DNA from: Nitrososphaerota archaeon
Lineage (GTDB): Archaea > Thermoproteota > Nitrososphaeria > Conexivisphaerales > UBA164
NCBI GenBank assembly: GCA_029786595.1
Contig: JAFLXO010000010.1
Coordinates: 1 to 34,218, forward strand
Length of the DNA: 34,218 nucleotides
Direction: 5' to 3'
The notes under the pieces were generated by a model. The model saw nothing but the letters and a program-made list of their open reading frames with translations. It ran no database searches and was not told where the DNA came from. This document shows positions 31,774-34,218 of the stretch, piece by piece. The position numbers and the translations under genes were made by a program. Position 1 is the first letter of the stretch, and the number at the start of each line of letters is the position of its first letter.

Positions 31774-32453
31774 CCGACCTTGACAGGTAGGGATCGGGCT
31801 GAATATGGTAATAACCTTGCAAATGGAGTAGTTGAGGTGTTTATCAACACCGGCCTCTCGGTTGACCAGTATAAGCCACTGGAACACATGAACTACGGCA
31901 AAAACATCAGGCCTATAATTACTCCAATGCGCTGATGCTCATTTCAAAATACAGAAAGAGTAACAGGGCAATCTACACATTCAGGAACGATTTCCTGAGG
32001 GCTGAGGAGAAAAGGAACTACCTTAACAGGCACAGATCATTAGGCAAGCTCAAGGAAAGGATGGGCACGATCTCGGTAACGACCAACCTGAATGCAACTG
32101 CGGAGTAGGCCTTTAGCCTTCTAAACCCCCGCTCATACATAGAGCAGTCTTATGATACATTTAAGAATATCATCCATGCTGACAGGACTTGCATGAGGGA
32201 TAATCAGCAGCTGCAGGGATGGACCTTCTTGAACTTCATTACGTTTATCCTCCATTACCGGATATACGGCACGCTCAAGCAAAGAGATCTGCCGAGAAGG
32301 TATTCGCTAAAAGATGTAATAGAATACATTGAGCGAATAAGCATGCTGAAAATAGGCGAGGAATAGAAGCTTTCAGAAATTCCCAAGAAATCCAAGGATA
32401 TAGTTGATGCGCTAAAATATCTATTGTATAAAACAGCTGGAGTTAGAGATTAA
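31774..32453 (+). pseudogene. IS4/IS1634-type DDE transposase relic (C-terminal part)
   Basis: The decayed frame begins about 31774 (EYGNNLANGVVEVFINTGLSVDQYKPLEHMNYGKN), shifts frame near 31925, and continues as RKSNRAIYTFRNDFLRAEEKRNYL. It then has SYIEQSYDTFKNIIHADRTCMRDNQQLQGWTFLNFITFILHYRIYGTLKQRDLP, ending SEIPKKSKDIVDALKYLLYK. The IEQxxDxFKN segment with its catalytic-type Glu and the HADR...GW block mark IS1634/IS4-like transposases. In-frame TAGs occur at 32106 and 32364, and the N-terminal half is missing. At 32364 the family usually has Trp (DEWKLSEIPKKS), so TGG to TAG is likely. Inactive. Confidence 0.82.
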
Positions 32454-32565
32454 GTGAAGATTTAAATCGATAAAGGGAACAGTTAGTGTCGATCAAAATG
32501 ATTAGAATTGGGTGCATGAAATTAAAAGCAAAAATTGAGACAAGTTCTCTTGGTTTGGTGATATC

Positions 32566-33894
32566 ATGGAAAAGATAGCCATTAAAAATGGCCATATATT
32601 GACTTATGCGGACACCTTAAGGAGTTTTGAAGGTTCGGTCTTTGTAGATGGGGGTTCTATAGTTCATGTAGGGGACCTTGATGGGGAATATAGAGAATCA
32701 TTAGCAGATGAAGTTATAGATGCGCGTGGCTGTGTCATAACTCCCGGCTTTGTTAATCTGCACACTCATGCAGGTTCTAATGCTTTACGTGGTCTAGCTG
32801 AAGACGTGCCATTGACCCCTTGGCTCAATAGGTACGTTTTGCCAGCTCACAAGTTTCTGAATAAGGATGAAGCGCGCAGTGATTACTTGCTTGCTTACAT
32901 GGAAATGATCAAGGCTGGTATAACCAGCGCGTTGGACATGTACAGGTTCTTGGAAGAAGGGGTAAATGTAGCAAATCTGATTGGTATAAGGGCAAACCTT
33001 CTTCCATATGGGTCTGATCTGCCAGAATATGAATACTTGGAAAAGCCCAAGGAGAACATTCGTTTATTTGAAAAGTATATAGCGTATACTGGGTTGGCCA
33101 GGATATGGCTAGGGTTTGAGCATTCAACTTATTGTACTGACGAATGTCTACGCATGTACGGAGAAATAAAGAAGAAATATAATGCTCTATTTCACACACA
33201 CGAGTCAGAAACTTTGGATGTCGTTAAGAGAGTAAAGAAGAGATTTGGGATGAGCCCCGTAGATGTTCTAAGGAAGTATGAGCTACTGGGTCCGAAAACA
33301 GTTCTTGCCCACGGTGTCTGGTTTGATGACAAAGAAATCGCAGAAATGGTCGCCTCCGGTACGAGTATAGCACATAATCCAACTACTAATATGAAACTCG
33401 CCTCTGGTGTTGCGCCAGTGGCAAAGATGTTAAAAATGGGTGCCAACGTGGGCCTTGGTACAGACAGCTCAAAGTGTAATAACAGGCTCGATATGATTCA
33501 GGAAATGAAGGCCGCATCCTTGCTTCAAAAGGTCCACTTGAAGGATGCGTCGATCATGAGTACTGCTGAAGTGTTTAAGATGGCTACGGTTAATGGTGCT
33601 AAGGCTCTTGGAATGGGTAGTCAAATTGGAAGGATTGAAGCCGGGTATAAAGCTGATTTAGCCATCATAGATTTCAAAAGTGCGCATCTTATGCCTATGT
33701 TTAGAGGTCAAGGCATAGATAACACATTAACGAACCTCGTTTATTCTGCCATGGCATCCGATGTCAAGACAGTTTTAGTCGATGGACGTTTTTCTATGAA
33801 GAACCGCAAAATGATTAACATAGATGAAGAGGAAGTAATAAAAATAGCCAACGAAAAAGCCGAAGAGTTATTGAACAGGATGGGTATAAGATAG
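32566..33894 (+). CDS. Amidohydrolase, SAH/MTA deaminase or related (Atz/Trz group)
   Basis: This 442-residue amidohydrolase has the metal motif HTHAGSNALRGLAEDVPLTPWLNRYV (HTHxxxxxxRG), GFEHSTYCTDE, HTHESETLDVV, LAHGVWFDDKEI, SIAHNPTTNMKLASG, and the catalytic Asp in GLGTDSSKCNNRLDM. The group deaminates adenosine-type compounds (S-adenosylhomocysteine, methylthioadenosine), guanine, cytosine or triazines. The substrate cannot be fixed from sequence alone. The start ATG 32566 has GGTGAT (32557-32562) 3 nt upstream, a clear Shine-Dalgarno site, unlike most genes here. It sits between an IS1634-type relic and an IS630 element, so it may have arrived by transfer. Confidence 0.88.
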   Translation: MEKIAIKNGHILTYADTLRSFEGSVFVDGGSIVHVGDLDGEYRESLADEVIDARGCVITPGFVNLHTHAGSNALRGLAEDVPLTPWLNRYVLPAHKFLNKDEARSDYLLAYMEMIKAGITSALDMYRFLEEGVNVANLIGIRANLLPYGSDLPEYEYLEKPKENIRLFEKYIAYTGLARIWLGFEHSTYCTDECLRMYGEIKKKYNALFHTHESETLDVVKRVKKRFGMSPVDVLRKYELLGPKTVLAHGVWFDDKEIAEMVASGTSIAHNPTTNMKLASGVAPVAKMLKMGANVGLGTDSSKCNNRLDMIQEMKAASLLQKVHLKDASIMSTAEVFKMATVNGAKALGMGSQIGRIEAGYKADLAIIDFKSAHLMPMFRGQGIDNTLTNLVYSAMASDVKTVLVDGRFSMKNRKMINIDEEEVIKIANEKAEELLNRMGIR

Positions 33895-33950
33895 CTTATT
33901 GATTTAAGCATAATTTAGTTATTAGTCAATATTTTTTGTCGTTATCATAT

Positions 33951-34218
33951 ATGTATCCTGAACAAATATGCCCATTATGGCTAAATGGATTCAAAAAAAG
34001 GAGGGATTCCCTGACGCTTGAAGAAAGGCGTGTGAAAGGGGTTAAGATGATCATCGAAGGAGGGCTATCTGAACACGAAGTAGCCAGGAAGCTAGGAGTG
34101 TCGCAGGCAGCCGTAAGCAAGTGGTACAGCGCATACATGGATGGTGGAGGTTATGATGCGCTCAGGAGCAGGACTCACACGGGCCGCCCTTCTAAGCTGG
34201 ACGATGGACGGCTGCAGG
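33951..34218 (+). mobile_element. IS630-type transposase, N-terminal part (cut by window edge)
   Basis: ATG at 33951 opens a frame still open at the last base: MYPEQICPLWLNGFKKRRDSLTLEERRVKGVKMIIEGGLSEHEVARKLGVSQAAVSKWYSAYMDGG, then LRSRTHTGRPSKLDDGRLQ. The HTH (SEHEVARKLGVSQAAVSKWYSAY) followed by GGxxALRSRxxxGRPxKL is the N-terminal DNA-binding pattern of IS630/Tc1-like transposases. About 89 codons are visible and appear intact. The DDE domain lies beyond the window. The ORF track missed it because it has no stop. No terminal repeat could be identified in the 56 nt before it. Confidence 0.85.

Noticed and set aside
31666-31887. ORF 31666..31887 - (73 aa)
   Set aside because: Antisense to the IS4/IS1634-type relic; no motif.
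32106-32366. Amber codons as pyrrolysine sites
   Set aside because: A frameshift and a missing N-terminal half in the same element, and a TAG at a usual Trp position, point to decay; no pyl gene is in the window.
1-34218. CRISPR array, prophage or defence island
   Set aside because: No regularly spaced repeats, no cas, phage or restriction-modification genes were seen on reading the whole window; the YgjP-like peptidase alone is not evidence.

Overview
The window is archaeal. The evidence is the archaeal-type AspRS, S15P/S13e, Alba, CofE (coenzyme F420), DUF1512, and an archaeal-style DHH/Cdc45-like protein next to S15. TATA-like boxes lie about 25-33 nt before many start codons, as expected for leaderless mRNAs, and GGTGAT Shine-Dalgarno sites are used at only a few genes. 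UUG starts are common. The lineage is uncertain. DUF1512 plus a degenerate RecJ/Cdc45-like gene lean towards Thermoproteota (TACK), but Thermoplasmata-like lineages are not excluded.

Layout. 1-2.7 kb: the tail of an unknown gene, a winged-helix regulator, and a minus-strand unit S15 - DHH/Cdc45-like - tRNA-Ser(GGA), in which the DHH stop codon lies inside the tRNA. 2.8-7.2 kb: aspS-gatC-gatA-gatB, three junctions each made by a TTGA overlap. This is the indirect tRNA-dependent Asn (and perhaps Gln) route. 7.2-13.1 kb: HIT hydrolase, adenine deaminase, nucleoside phosphorylase, MFS transporter, and an Nramp-related transporter with an altered metal site. 13.3-14.7 kb: an MBL-fold nuclease, followed by a structured RNA that I read as RNase P RNA. 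15.0-17.0 kb: a PP1-like phosphatase, an empty stretch, a Bcp peroxiredoxin and a TnpB relic. 17.0-23.9 kb: a sugar-porter-like MFS gene with a 15-bp palindromic operator candidate, a possible HTH regulator, a YgjP-type metallopeptidase, DUF1512, a dCTP-deaminase-fold protein without its catalytic Glu, a HisC-like aminotransferase, and MoeA. 24.0-28.7 kb: a complete BMP-type nucleoside ABC importer. 28.8-31.1 kb: a GalT-like protein without its catalytic His, CofE, and Alba. 31.2-34.2 kb: a graveyard of insertion sequences (IS110 relic, IS4/IS1634-type relic, start of an IS630 element) around an SAH/MTA-deaminase-like amidohydrolase.

How the genes fit together. Nucleobase and nucleoside salvage recurs: the ABC importer, phosphorylase, adenine deaminase, the second amidohydrolase and the dUTPase-like protein could form one uptake-to-salvage route. 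Translation and RNA processing are the other theme: S15, tRNA-Ser, AspRS/GatCAB, RNase P RNA and the MBL nuclease. I did not find one wholly new multi-gene system. The most interesting items are the mRNA/tRNA overlap, several enzymes that keep their fold but lose a catalytic residue, the RNase P RNA with its long 3' arm, and the two palindromes.
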